In this document: piece by piece, positions 26,361-36,669 of the stretch
Layout: every line of letters starts with the position of its first letter
How positions within the stretch are numbered: the stretch's first letter is position 1
Assembly (NCBI GenBank): GCA_947685225.1
Contig: CANTUV010000033.1
Location: 58,691,001 to 58,755,000, forward strand
Reading direction: 5' to 3'
Origin: Garcia nutans
Taxonomy: Eukaryota > Streptophyta > Magnoliopsida > Malpighiales > Euphorbiaceae
DNA length: 64,000 nucleotides
The notes under the pieces: generated by a model
What the model was told of the DNA's origin: nothing
The model's database searches: none
Seen by the model: only the letters and a program-made list of their open reading frames with translations
Made by a program: the position numbers and the translations under genes

Positions 26361-27700
26361 AACTAAAATAAAATATGTCAGATTTATGTTGATTTTTAAG
26401 TGAAAAAATATACATAACTGCCCTAACCCACATCAAAATATTTCTTTTTGCTATAGAAAATTATCTATTTAAGTTCTTTTGACATTTTGCATACTTGAAT
26501 ATTAAAATAAATATGTATGATTTTATGCTAATTTTTTATAGAAAAAAAAGTATACAGAACTGCCATAACTCTTCTAACTTGACTTGACTCACATTAAAAT
26601 ATTTATTTTTGCTATAAAAAATTTTATATATCAATTTCTAATATATTCTACACATTTGAATCTTAAAATAAAATATTTATAGTTTACGTTGATTTTTAAT
26701 GGGGAAAATATATGCAGAACTACCCTAACTCCTTATAATTTGCCATAGCTCACATCAAATGCTTATTTTTTTTATAAAAATTATCCATTGTAGTTTTCAA
26801 GGCAGTCTACACACTTAAATCTTGAAATAACATATGTCTAATTTATGTTAATTTTTAATAAAAAAAAGTATACAAAACTGTCATAACTCTCCTAACTTGC
26901 CCTAATTCACATCAAAATATTTTTTTTCTATAGAAAAATTCTCCATTATAATTTTTAAGATAAGAAAAATTCTCCATTATAATTTTTAAGATAGTCTGTA
27001 TACTTGAATCTTAAAACAAAATATGTCTGATTTATGTTGATTTTTAATAAAAAAAATATATACATATATGTTCTAGCTCACATCAAATTTTTTTTTTTTT
27101 TTGCTATAGAAATTCTCTATTACAGTTTCTAAGACAGTCTATATATATGAATCTTAAAATAAAATATGTCTGATTTATGTTAATTTTTAATGAAAAAAAG
27201 TATGCATAATTGCTTAACTCCCCCCTAGATTGTCTCAACTCACATCAAAATGCTTCTTTTTATTATAGAAAATTATCCACTGTAGTTTATAAGACAGTTT
27301 GCACACTTGATCTTAAGATAAAATATATTTGATCTATGTTAATTTTTAATAAGAAAAAGTATACAAAACTACTTTAACTTCTCTTAACTTACCATAACTT
27401 GCATCAAAATAATTATATTTGTTACAAAAAAGTATCCCTTGTAGTTCATAAGATAGTTTGTATACTTGAATCTTAAAATAAAATATTTTTAGTTTATGTT
27501 AATTTTTAATGGAAAAAAATATACAGAATTATCCTAACTCCCCTTAATTTGTATTAACTCACATCAAAAAAAAATATTTGCTATAGAAAATTATTCATTG
27601 CACTTTCTAAGATAATATGCACACTTAAATCTTAAAATAAAACATATTTGATTTGTGTTGATTTTTAAAATATTATAAAATGAATAAAAGTGTCATAAAT
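26361..27700 (+). repeat. Left-arm array of ~158 bp tandem repeats (about 9 units)
   Basis: The anchor AAAATATGTCTGATTTATGT, then TAATTTTTAAT, recurs with changes near 26361, 26505, 26663, 26823, 27013, 27152, 27313, 27472 and 27632, an average step of about 159 bp. Each unit also has a piece like CTAACTCACATCAAAATG and one like GCTATAGAAAATTATCCA. Units are diverged by substitutions and small indels; one holds an extra local ~30 bp duplication (26935-26990). Confidence 0.8.
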
Positions 27701-28132
27701 CCCCGTAACATGCCATACCTCGCATAAATTTGTGTTTTCTAAACATTGTAATGAATTGGAAATGTTCTGATATAATTTTTTATTTCTTATTTGTGATTAC
27801 ATGGTATTGATTAAAATTTCAAATTGAAATGCCGAAGAGCAATGTAGTTATCTTCATTTACTACAGTGAAAATTTTAATATGAACACCTCAAAATATATT
27901 GGAGGGTGTCGAATTCGAGATTATAGTTCATAACAATCTAAGTATATATAGATGCAATTAAGGTAAGTTATGAGAAGTTATGGTAAATTAAATCTTCAAT
28001 GTATAGATATTATTTATTTATCGTCTTGACTAAAATTTAAAAATGAAAGTCATTATAATAATTTAGAGCTTCAAAATAAGAAATCATTAACTTCCTTAGA
28101 AAAAAAATTGTTTGTTTCAATTTTTATTTGTG

Positions 28133-28400
28133 TAACATCCCGATTAAGGTTGATATATTATACAAATTATGATTCAGAGTCTTCTAAATGGATATAAGCG
28201 CAGTTAAGGCAAGTTAGGGGATATTAGGGCAAATAAATATTTTATAAATTTTTCATTTTTATATTATGTAACATCCCAAATGATACTGATATGCTATGCA
28301 TGTTATAATTTAGAGCTGTCTGAATACACACAAATGCAGTTATGACAAGTTAAAATGAGTTAGTATAATTTGAGTGTTTATTATTTGGTTTTGTTCAATA
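28133..28400. repeat. Second repeat type in the centre of the fold-back element
   Basis: GTAACATCCC occurs at about 28133 and 28268, each followed by a diverged ~135 bp unit with TGATAT, ATAATTTAGAGCT-like and GCAGTTA-AAGTTA segments. A looser third copy seems to lie at 27890-28030. This repeat differs from the 158 bp unit of the arms. Confidence 0.45.
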
Positions 28401-28699
28401 TCTGTCTTGATTAAAAATAAATATTTATTAAAATACATTAAATATTAAACTATCTACAATTGAATAGACAATAAAAAATTAATTTAAATATTTAAATATA
28501 TACAATTATATCTCATCGTCGTTATGATATAAATCAGTATATTTCTATGTTGCATGGTACCATATATTGCATATAGTAATATATCTCATATGCTTTATAT
28601 TTTTCTACATAAAAAATTTAATGAATTTAGCAATAAAAATTTCACAATCTAACATGTTAATAAAATAGAAATTATATATTAGTGTTCTGTAAATTTTAT

Positions 28700-29860
28700 T
28701 AACCTTTAAAAATTAACATAAATAAAATAAATTTTATTTTTAGACTCAGGTATGCAAGCTATTTTAGAAAGTATAATAGAGAATTTTCTATAGCAAAAAA
28801 AAAATATTTTGATGTGAGTTATGACGCTGTTAAGGCAGTTTTGTAATTTTTTTCTTTGAAAATCAACATAAATCATACATATTTTATTTTAAAATTTAAG
28901 TATACAAACTGTTTTAAAAAGTATAAAGAATAATTTTTATTAAAAAAGAAGCATTTTGATGTGAGTAGGGTAAGTTATGAGAAGTTAAGGTAAGTTATGA
29001 GTAGTTATGGCAGTTTTGTATATATTTTTTTTATTAAAAATCAAAATAAATCAAACATATTTTATTTTAAAATTGAAGTATGCAGATTATCTTATGAACT
29101 GCAATAAAGAATTTTCTATAGTAAAAAGAAGTATTTTGATGTGAGTTAGGGCAAGTTAGAGAAATTAGGGCAGTTCTGTATACTTTTTTTTTCTTAAAAA
29201 TTAACGTAAATTAGACATATTTTATTTTAAGTTTCAAGTATGCAAACTACCTTAGAAACTCAATGGATAATTTTTCTATGGCGAAATAAGCATTTTTATG
29301 TAAAATTATGACAAGTTACGGAAAGTTAAGACAATTCTATATATTTTTTCTATTAAAAATCACATAAATCAAAAATATTTTATTTAAAGATTCAAGTATA
29401 TAGAATATCTTAAGAACTGAAATATATAATTTTCTACAGTAAAAAGAAATATTTTGATGTGAGTTAGAAGAGAGTTAGGGCAGTTTTGTATACTTTTTTT
29501 TCCATTAAAAATCAACATAAACCTTACATATTTATTTTAACATTCAATTGTACAAACTATCTTAGAAATTAAATTAGAGAATTTTCTATAGTAAGAAAAA
29601 ATATTTTGATATGAGTTAGGACAAATTAGAGGAGTTAAGACAGTTCTGTATATTTTTTTCATTAAAAATTAACATAAACTAAACATATTTATTTTAAAAT
29701 TCAATTATGCAGATTATCTTATAAACTGAAATGAAGAATTTTATATAACAAAATGAAATATTTTGATGTGAGTTAGGGCGAGTTAGGCCAGTTTTGTATA
29801 CTTTTTTTTCCTTTAAAAATCAATCTAAATCAAACAGATTTCATTTTAGTTTTAGAAAAA
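28700..29860 (-). repeat. Right-arm array of ~158 bp repeats, inverted (about 8 units)
   Basis: The same unit as in the left arm but reverse complemented: anchors of the type AAAATCAACATAAATCA then ACATATTTTATTTTAA start near 28706, 28858, 29036, 29196, 29354, 29508, 29663 and 29815. The spacing is about 158 bp. Each unit includes TTTTGATGTGAGTTAGGGCA-like sequence, the complement of the left-arm motif. Confidence 0.8.
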
Positions 29861-31268
29861 GAAAAGAAGATGAACTGAGCAGAGATGTAAATATTAGTTA
29901 AATATAATAAAATAAATCATTTTTCTTCAAATATTTCATTTTAATTAAAATTGCATATTGGACTAAATAAAAAAATAAAAATATACTATGTATGATGAGA
30001 GAAAGATAATGATAAAACTTCATTTTATGGATTTAATGACAGAACATCCATATTTTGGGAAGAAAAAGAGAAAGAAAGTTGAAAAAATAGAGAGAATATG
30101 AAAGGAAGAATAATAATACAAAAGACATATGAGACTTTTTTTTTTTACTTTATTAGGTATAAGGACGTTATTATTTTTTTTTCACCCATTTAAAGTGATT
30201 ACGGTCTAAAAAACATTAATCTCATTTAAAAAGGTATATTTTATGTGAATTTTCAATGTTATTTGCAATTATGGCGAGAAAATATATATATTAAATGATA
30301 GTATAACAGTAAAATAATAATTTTATTTATGACAAGTAGATTATAATTTAGAACATCTAAGAATGATATAATAGACTATAAAAAAGGGATGGAGAGAGTA
30401 TAATACTTAAAGAATTTAATAAATTTTTTAATTGTAGTACATAAGCTGAATATGACAATTTCAACTGGGCGAAGAAAATATTAAAAAAATTTAATATTGA
30501 TTTTATTATTGATGAAATAGAATACTAAATTTATTATTGAAGAGAAAAAAAATTAGTAAACAATTTAAATTTTTTTTGGAACACAACAATATTTAGATAG
30601 ATGGCCATAATTTTTGTTTGATATTATTATTTTATTTAAAGATTATAGATAAACATAATATTTTTATCAATGATAATTCTGATTTTTTATAAATATTTAT
30701 TTTTAATGTAATAACTATATTTATATTTTCAGTTTATACTAATTTAATTGGTATTTAAAATTTATAATTAATATTTGTATTTTTGAGGTAATATTATTTT
30801 AAACAATTCAATATAAATTTTAATAAATTATACCAAAACATGCTCTAATTTTTAAGGTGCAAGCTGCAGCCTGGAGGAACAAAGAAGCCTATATTTAAAA
30901 AAAAGTTGCTTAATTTACTTTCTTATTGCTCCGTTGGCCTATGTTTGGTTGAGAATAAATAAAGGCAAAGGAGCAAAAAGTAAATTAAAAATTTTTTTTC
31001 TTTTGTTTGGTGTAATAAGTAGTAGAATAAGAGAGTAAAATGAAGTAAATTTAATTTTTTAATTTTCTCTTCAATCTCCAAAATATTTATTTTCAAAAAT
31101 TGAGAGAAATGAAAGTAATTAGCTATATAAGTGAGTACAATTATTATTCTAACTCTTATTTTCTTCATTAAAATTATGAAGAAAATTTAAGTTACTGTCT
31201 ATTTTACTTAAACTATTAAACAATGGATAGTAATTTAAAATAAATTTCTTTTATATTATCTTTATTTC

Positions 31269-31757
31269 TGTGGATGTTTGACTCTGTAATTTGACTTGGC
31301 TTTTGCTGGACTAAGTGAAACTCACCGTTTTTGTTTAGGGTTAAACTCGGTAATGGTACTTAGTATATATATTGTTGTTAAGGGTTAAGGTAACAAAGAT
31401 TTTTTTCCTTTCTGTTTCTACATTTTCTCTCTCTAGCGGCGCGATTATTTCTGCTCTGCTAGGGTTTGATCGATCTTTGCTGTTTCTTGTAAATAACCTG
31501 TAACAAGTGTGTTATCATCTTGTTCTGTGAGTGATTAAGAGTGAAGAAAGGTTGATCTGTGAGAAAATGGTTGTTTTGAGAGGCTGTAATCTGTCATCTG
31601 TAATCTTTGATTCTGATTAGTGGATTGATCGACTGAGGATCTCCTCCTCCTTGGATGTAGGCTTTCTTTGTGAAAGCCGAACCAAGTAAATTTGATGTGT
31701 TGTGTTTTTCTGTTTTCTTTCTTTCTGGTTCTGAAATCTGAGCTTGAAATCGTAACA
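31269..31757 (+). repeat. 5' LTR of copia element
   Basis: 489 bp, TGTGGATG...CGTAACA. It is the promoter and transcript start region of the element. A TATATATATTG stretch near 31363-31374 is a candidate TATA region. About 12 differences by eye from the 3' LTR. Confidence 0.96.
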
Positions 31758-31758
31758 G

Positions 31759-31770
31759 TGGTATCAGAGC
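31759..31770 (+). promoter_or_regulatory. Primer-binding site (tRNA-iMet)
   Basis: TGGTATCAGAGC, the usual plant copia primer-binding site complementary to the 3' end of initiator tRNA-Met, one base after the 5' LTR. It is not a tRNA gene. Confidence 0.95.
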
Positions 31771-32045
31771 GATCGCGATTTCGGTGACTCAGGTTGTATC
31801 TCTCCTTGTTTTTTGTTTAAACACTTTTCTGTTTTGACAAGTTTTTTTTTTCTTCTCTGACTTCTAGGGTTTTCTGTTCTTCTCTGGTTCAACCGATAAA
31901 TTATTTTTTAATCTCGATTTCTATTTTTTTCTTTTTCTTGTTATTTACTGCGATAGATCTGTTGATTACTGTTTTGTTGTTTCAGGTCTAATCGAAGGAA
32001 GAAAAGAATAAACTAAATCGCTCTGAAACCCTAAAAACAGAAAGA

Positions 32046-32870
32046 GTGATGTCAATCACTAAGATCAACGTCGAAAAATTCGACGGAAAGGGGGATTTCG
32101 CCATCTGGAAAGAAAAGATGTTAGCCATACTCATTCAACAGAAGTGTAAAAGGGCACTGGATGGTCTGGAAGCACTTCCTGCAAACCTTGATGATACTGC
32201 AAAGCAAGATCTGATGGATCTTGCTTACAGTACAATTATTTTGAATCTTGCAGATTTGGTACTCAGAAAGGTAAGGGGTAAGTCTACTGCTCCTGATCTT
32301 TGGGCTAAATTGAATGAACTCTATACTGTAAGGTCTATGTCCAGGATAGCTTTTTTAAAGGAACAGATATTTAGTTTTAAAATGGACTCTCAAAAATCTA
32401 TAGATGATAACCTTGATAATTTTCAGAAATTAATTCTGGAACTTGCTGATGCAGGGGAAGAATTAAGTGGGGAAAATCAGACGATTATCCTCCTTAATTC
32501 TATCTCTGAGAACTACCAAAATGTGAAAGATGCTCTTAAATATGGTAGGGATAAGCTCACTGTGGATGATGTGATGAATGCCCTTAAGCTAAGAGAATTG
32601 GAGATTAAAACTGTTAATAAACAGAAAACCAGTACTGAGGGTTATTATGTTAAAGAAAAATCTAAAGGAAAAAAGAAAAGAAGTAAATTTAAATCTCAAG
32701 ATAATAGTCAATCACATCACTCTAATAATAATTCTACACAGTCTGACAAGTTTAGTAGTCAAAACACAAATAACACTAGCAAATTTGATAGAACATGCTA
32801 CTATTGTAAGAAAAAGGGTCATATTAGAAGGTTTTGTAAAGAGAGATTAAAAAAAGATAGAACAGAATAA
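32046..32870 (+). CDS. copia Gag
   Basis: 274 aa. The N-terminus (INVEKFDGKGDFAIWKEKM) is the usual copia Gag start, followed by the UBN2/retrotran-gag helical region. A lysine-rich and Ser/Asn-rich stretch comes next, then one CCHC zinc knuckle (CYYCKKKGHIRRFC) near residues 251-264 that binds RNA. Gag forms the virus-like particle. The frame ends at TAA 32868-32870 just after the knuckle. In related copia elements Gag runs on into protease in one frame; here the protease frame is shifted by one base, and a seven-A run (32849-32855) is the likely site. Confidence 0.93.
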   Translation: MMSITKINVEKFDGKGDFAIWKEKMLAILIQQKCKRALDGLEALPANLDDTAKQDLMDLAYSTIILNLADLVLRKVRGKSTAPDLWAKLNELYTVRSMSRIAFLKEQIFSFKMDSQKSIDDNLDNFQKLILELADAGEELSGENQTIILLNSISENYQNVKDALKYGRDKLTVDDVMNALKLRELEIKTVNKQKTSTEGYYVKEKSKGKKKRSKFKSQDNSQSHHSNNNSTQSDKFSSQNTNNTSKFDRTCYYCKKKGHIRRFCKERLKKDRTE

Positions 32871-33981
32871 CAATAATGAGTCTGGAGCAACAAATTCATC
32901 AACACAGGTTGATGATATTGAAGCTCTAACTGTTACTGACAATAGGAATATTGATGTTTGGATCCTAGACTCAGCTTGTTCTTTTCATATGACTCCACAT
33001 AGGCATTGGTTCACACACTATCATGATTTGGCTGGTACTAATGTGTTAATAGGAAATGATACTTCATGTAAAGTGTTAGGTGTTGGCTCTGTTAGATTGT
33101 CAATGTGGGATGGTAAACTGGTTGAGCTAACACAGGTCAGACATATACCTGATTTGAAGAGAAATCTTATTTCCTTAGGATATTTAGAAGAATTGGGCTT
33201 ATATCATATAGGCAGAGATGAATTTCTAAATGTCTTTAAAGGGAATAGGTGTATTATGAAGGGTAAAAGAATAAACAGGTTATATCATCTAGAAGCATCA
33301 TCAGTAACTGATGTTGCAGCCAACACTGAGTCCAGTTGCAACTCCACCATTCTGTGGCATAGAAGGTTAGGCCACATTGGTTTTAATGGGCTGGAAAAAC
33401 TCTATAAACAAGGGGCATTAGACATAAATGAGTTTGACAAACCAAATACCTGTGACAGTTGTGTAATGGGAAAATCACATAGACACAGCTTTGGTTTTGC
33501 CAAGTATAGAGCTAAGGAATGTTTAGAATACATTCACAGTGATCTTTGGGGGTCACCTAACATACCTATGTCATTGTCTGGATCACAGTACTTTGTCACA
33601 TTCATAGATGATTTTTCTAGGAAAGTTTGGATATATTTTCTGAAAAATAAAAATGATGTTTTTAATAAATTCTGTGAATGGAAAATGTTAGTTGAAAACC
33701 AAAAGGACTGTAAAATTAAAACTCTAAGGACAGACAATGGACTTGAATTCATAAACAATCAGTTTAATGAATTCTGTACCAGAAATGGTATTGGAAGGCA
33801 TAGGACTTGCACATATACACCTCAACAGAATGGTGTAGCTGAAAGGTTTAATAGAACTATTCTAAATAAAGTTAGATGCCTGCTGTTTGAGTCTGGATTA
33901 GGTAGGAAATTTTGGGCAGAAGCTGCTTTCATAGCTTGTTACCTAATTAATAGGTCACCAGCCTCTGCTATAAACTTTTAA
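32851..33981 (+). CDS. copia protease and integrase (frame broken at both ends)
   Basis: The open frame starts at 32851, one frame off from gag. The aspartic protease motif WILDSACSFHM is at about 32960, with Ala at the third position of the D-S-G/A triad. The integrase zinc-binding region has HRRLGHIGFNGLEKL and CDSCVMGKSH (HHCC). The catalytic core shows YIHSDLWG, LRTDNGLEF and PQQNGVAERFNRTI (D-D-E). The frame stops at TAA 33979-33981, directly after a four-T run (33976-33979), and coding similarity continues one frame over. The conserved residues are intact on both sides of the breaks. Confidence 0.92.
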   Translation, partial: KKIEQNNNNESGATNSSTQVDDIEALTVTDNRNIDVWILDSACSFHMTPHRHWFTHYHDLAGTNVLIGNDTSCKVLGVGSVRLSMWDGKLVELTQVRHIPDLKRNLISLGYLEELGLYHIGRDEFLNVFKGNRCIMKGKRINRLYHLEASSVTDVAANTESSCNSTILWHRRLGHIGFNGLEKLYKQGALDINEFDKPNTCDSCVMGKSHRHSFGFAKYRAKECLEYIHSDLWGSPNIPMSLSGSQYFVTFIDDFSRKVWIYFLKNKNDVFNKFCEWKMLVENQKDCKIKTLRTDNGLEFINNQFNEFCTRNGIGRHRTCTYTPQQNGVAERFNRTILNKVRCLLFESGLGRKFWAEAAFIACYLINRSPASAINF

Positions 33982-34021
33982 ATGTCCAAATGAAATCTGG
34001 AATAGAAGATCAGTCTCATAT

Positions 34022-36106
34022 TTGCATCTGAGAATTTTTGGGTGTATTGCATACATGCATAATCAACAAAGTAAGCTAGATCCTAGAGCAAAAAAATGTG
34101 TTTTTGTTGGTTACCCAGCGGGGGTTAAGGGGTATAAACTGTGGATCCCTGCAGAAAATAAAATGGTAATTAGTAGGGATGTAACCTTTAATGAGAGTGA
34201 ATTTTATAAGACTAACTTGCAGGTGAAGCAATATGAGTTAAACTCAGACCTTGACATCTTTGAGGTGGAGTTAGACAGGTTCAAGCCAACTGATCAGACA
34301 GCTCCTCCTAAGGATTTAAATGATGTTGCAGAAAATGAAGAACATGTGCAAGCTGATGGTTCTGACCAAGATTCAGAACATGAAGATCATGATTTGGCTG
34401 GTTACATGTTAACCAGAGACAAACAGAGAAGGGAAACCAGAAGACCAGCAAGGTTAAATGATTATTCCTTCAATACTGTTAATGCTGAATTAACTGCATT
34501 TGCTTTTATGTCTGCAGCAGTCATTGAAACAGGTGAACCAATCAGCTATGAGCAAGCTAAGGCCAGCTCAAGCTGGAAGTTCTGGAAAGCTGCCATGGAA
34601 GAGGAAATGGCATCTTTGATAAAGAATCAGACCTGGAAATTGGTTCCTAAGCCTCAAGGTAAGAAAATAATTGGCTGCAAGTGGATTTACAAAGTAAAAC
34701 CTCCTGTTCCTGGCCTAGATAAAGCAAGGTATAAAGCTAGGGTAGTTGCTAAAGGATTTTCTCAAAGAGAAGACATTGATTTTCATGAAATCTTTAGTCC
34801 AGTTGTTAAACATGTTTCAATAAGATTAATAATGTCTATAACGGTTTTGTTGAACTTGGAATTAGAACAGATGGATGTCAAGACAGCTTTTCTGCATGGT
34901 AATCTTGAAGAAGAGCTGTACATGACTCAACCAGAAGGTTTTGTGGTAACTGGTAAGGAAAATTATGTGTGTTTACTGCAGAAATCTTTGTATGGTCTTA
35001 GGCAAGCACCAAGGCAATGGTATAGAAGATTTGATGAATTTATGATAAGTAACAGATTTAAAAGAAGCTGTTATGATCCATGTGTTTACTATTCTGTTTT
35101 GCCAAATGGAATGACCATATATTTGTTGTTATATGTAGATGATATGCTAATTGCTTGTAAGTGTATGTCTGAAATTAACAAGTTGAAATCCAAACTGTCT
35201 AAAGAATTTGAAATGAAGGACTTAGGTCCAGCTAGGAAAATTCTTAGTATGAACATAGTTAGGAATAGAGATAAAGGCATTTTGTTGTTAAATCAAACTG
35301 ACTATGTGTCTAAATTTCTTGAAATGTTTGGTCTAGATAAAATCAGAGTTGTTTCTACTCCAATAGGTTCACAATTCAAGCTGCATTCAAATTCTAAACC
35401 ACTTACTGTTGCTGAAGCTGATTATATGAAAAATGTACCATATCAAAATGTGGTTGGAAGCATTATGTATGCCATGATCTGTACAAGACCTGACATAGCA
35501 TATGGGGTCAGTTTAGTGAGTAGATTCATGAGTAATCCAAATAAAACTCACTGGGATGCTGTTAAATGGTTGTGTAGATACCTGCATGGTTCAAAAACAG
35601 TAGGTTTAATGTTTAAACAGTCTGATAAGCATGATTTTGATGTGACTGGTTTCTGTGACTCTGATTTTGCTGCTGATTTGGATAAAAGAAGGTCAATTAC
35701 TGGTTATTGTTTCATATTTGGCAATAATATTGTAAGTTGGAAATCAAGCCTACAGCATATAGTGGCCCTGTCATCCACAGAGGCCGAATATATAGCTTTG
35801 ACAGAAGCTGTCAAAGAAGCTTTGTGGATCAAAGGTATTGTATCTGAGTTGGGGTTTTCTCAAAGCAAAACTTGTGTGTATTGTGACTCTCAAAGTGCTA
35901 TTCATTTAAGTAAGAATAGTGCGTTTCATGAGAGAACAAAACACATTGATGTGAGGTTACATTTCATTAGAAATGTGATTTCAAAAGGTAAAGTTGCTGT
36001 TGAGAAGATCTCTACTCTTAATAATCCTGTTGATATTCTAACTAAGGCTGTTTCTGTTTCTAAATTTCAGGATGCATTAAGCATGCTTGGACTTCAGAAA
36101 GTTTGA
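34022..36106 (+). CDS. copia reverse transcriptase and RNase H
   Basis: 694 codons open from 34022, probably continuing the integrase C-terminus (LRIFGCIAYMH) upstream in the same frame. Reverse transcriptase motifs include WKLVPKPQGKKIIGCKWIYK, MDVKTAFLHGNLEEELYM, LYGLRQAPRQWY and the catalytic YVDDMLI. RNase H shows GFCDSDFAADLDKRRS, LSSTEAEYIAL and the HERTKHIDVRLHFIR tail. It ends at a stop about 70 bp before the 3' LTR, as expected. No internal stops or shifts are seen. Confidence 0.95.
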   Translation: MHLRIFGCIAYMHNQQSKLDPRAKKCVFVGYPAGVKGYKLWIPAENKMVISRDVTFNESEFYKTNLQVKQYELNSDLDIFEVELDRFKPTDQTAPPKDLNDVAENEEHVQADGSDQDSEHEDHDLAGYMLTRDKQRRETRRPARLNDYSFNTVNAELTAFAFMSAAVIETGEPISYEQAKASSSWKFWKAAMEEEMASLIKNQTWKLVPKPQGKKIIGCKWIYKVKPPVPGLDKARYKARVVAKGFSQREDIDFHEIFSPVVKHVSIRLIMSITVLLNLELEQMDVKTAFLHGNLEEELYMTQPEGFVVTGKENYVCLLQKSLYGLRQAPRQWYRRFDEFMISNRFKRSCYDPCVYYSVLPNGMTIYLLLYVDDMLIACKCMSEINKLKSKLSKEFEMKDLGPARKILSMNIVRNRDKGILLLNQTDYVSKFLEMFGLDKIRVVSTPIGSQFKLHSNSKPLTVAEADYMKNVPYQNVVGSIMYAMICTRPDIAYGVSLVSRFMSNPNKTHWDAVKWLCRYLHGSKTVGLMFKQSDKHDFDVTGFCDSDFAADLDKRRSITGYCFIFGNNIVSWKSSLQHIVALSSTEAEYIALTEAVKEALWIKGIVSELGFSQSKTCVYCDSQSAIHLSKNSAFHERTKHIDVRLHFIRNVISKGKVAVEKISTLNNPVDILTKAVSVSKFQDALSMLGLQKV

Positions 36107-36180
36107 ACATAAAGATGGTTATTACCTGAGGAGGAGAACTGAATGTTGATCAACCAGAATTTCAGAGTCAGGTGGAGATA

Positions 36181-36669
36181 TGTGGATGTTTGACTCTGTA
36201 ATTTGACTTGGCTTTTGCTGGACTAAGTGAAACGCACCGTTTTTGTTTAGGGTTAAACTCGGTAATGATACTTAGTATATATACTGCTGTTAAGGGTTAA
36301 GGTAACAGAGATTTTTTTCCTTTATGTTTCTACATTTTCTCTCTCCAGTGGCGCGATTATTTCTGCTCTGCTAGGGTTTGATCGATCTTTGTTGTTTCTT
36401 GTAAATAACCTGTAACAAGTGTGTTATCATCTTGTTCTGTGAGTGATTAAGAGTGAAGAAAGGTTGATCTGTGAGAAAAAGGTTGTTTTGAGAGGCTGTA
36501 ATCTGTCATCTGTAATCTTTGATTCTAATTAGTGGATTGATCGACTGAGGATCTCCTCCTCCTTGGATGTAGGCTTTCTTTGTGAAAGCCGAACCAAGTA
36601 AATCTGATGTGTTGTGTTTTTCTGTTTTCTTTCTTTCTGGTTCTGAAATCTGAGCTTGAAATCGTAACA
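36181..36669 (+). repeat. 3' LTR of copia element
   Basis: 489 bp, the same length as the 5' LTR, same TG...CA ends, followed by the ATTTC target duplication. Confidence 0.96.

Larger units (their letters stand above)
25961..30254. mobile_element. Fold-back, MULE-like non-autonomous element (4.3 kb)
   Basis: The ends read GGAAATTCACTTAAAATATA and, reverse complemented from the right, GAAAATTCACATAAAATATA (18 of 20). They are flanked by AATATTATT (25952-25960) and AATGTTATT (30255-30263), a 9 bp duplication with one mismatch, the size made by Mutator-like transposases. The inverted similarity continues inward for over 1.5 kb on each side: 26160-26290 pairs with 29920-30060 at roughly 90% by eye, for example ATTTCATTTTAATTAAA on the right arm against its complement on the left. 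Inner arms are tandem ~158 bp repeats in opposite orientation and the centre (about 27700-28700) is unique. No open frame resembles a transposase, so it is non-autonomous. It lies inside a Stowaway MITE. Confidence 0.75.
25821..30398. mobile_element. Stowaway MITE split by a later insertion
   Basis: The left part (25821-25960) starts TTATCTTCATCTCAATTTTA then TAGTCC. The right part (30264-30398) reverse complements to CTCTCTCCATCCCTTTTTTA then TAGTC; 18 of the first 25 bases agree, and the sequence matches the Stowaway end consensus as remembered. TA flanks both ends (25819-25820, 30399-30400). Without the insertion the element would be about 275 bp, a normal size. Confidence 0.6.
31269..36669 (+). 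mobile_element. Ty1/copia LTR retrotransposon, full length (5401 bp)
   Basis: Two 489 bp LTRs (31269-31757, 36181-36669) begin TGTGGATG and end AACA and are flanked by the 5 bp target duplication ATTTC (31264-31268, 36670-36674). The primer-binding site TGGTATCAGAGC (initiator tRNA-Met type) follows the 5' LTR by one base, and a purine-rich GGTGGAGA precedes the 3' LTR. Gene order is gag, protease, integrase, reverse transcriptase, RNase H, which defines copia. By eye the LTRs differ at about 12 of 489 positions, so the insertion is fairly young. The single long frame expected for copia is broken at two places, each by an apparent one-base gain in a homopolymer. Confidence 0.97.

Noticed and set aside
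26361..29860. CRISPR-like regular repeats
   Set aside because: The units are ~158 bp with no short conserved repeat plus unique spacers, and this is plant nuclear DNA; they are tandem repeats of a transposable element.
31759..31770. Possible tRNA remnant
   Set aside because: Only the 12-base primer-binding site of the copia element; no tRNA cloverleaf around it.
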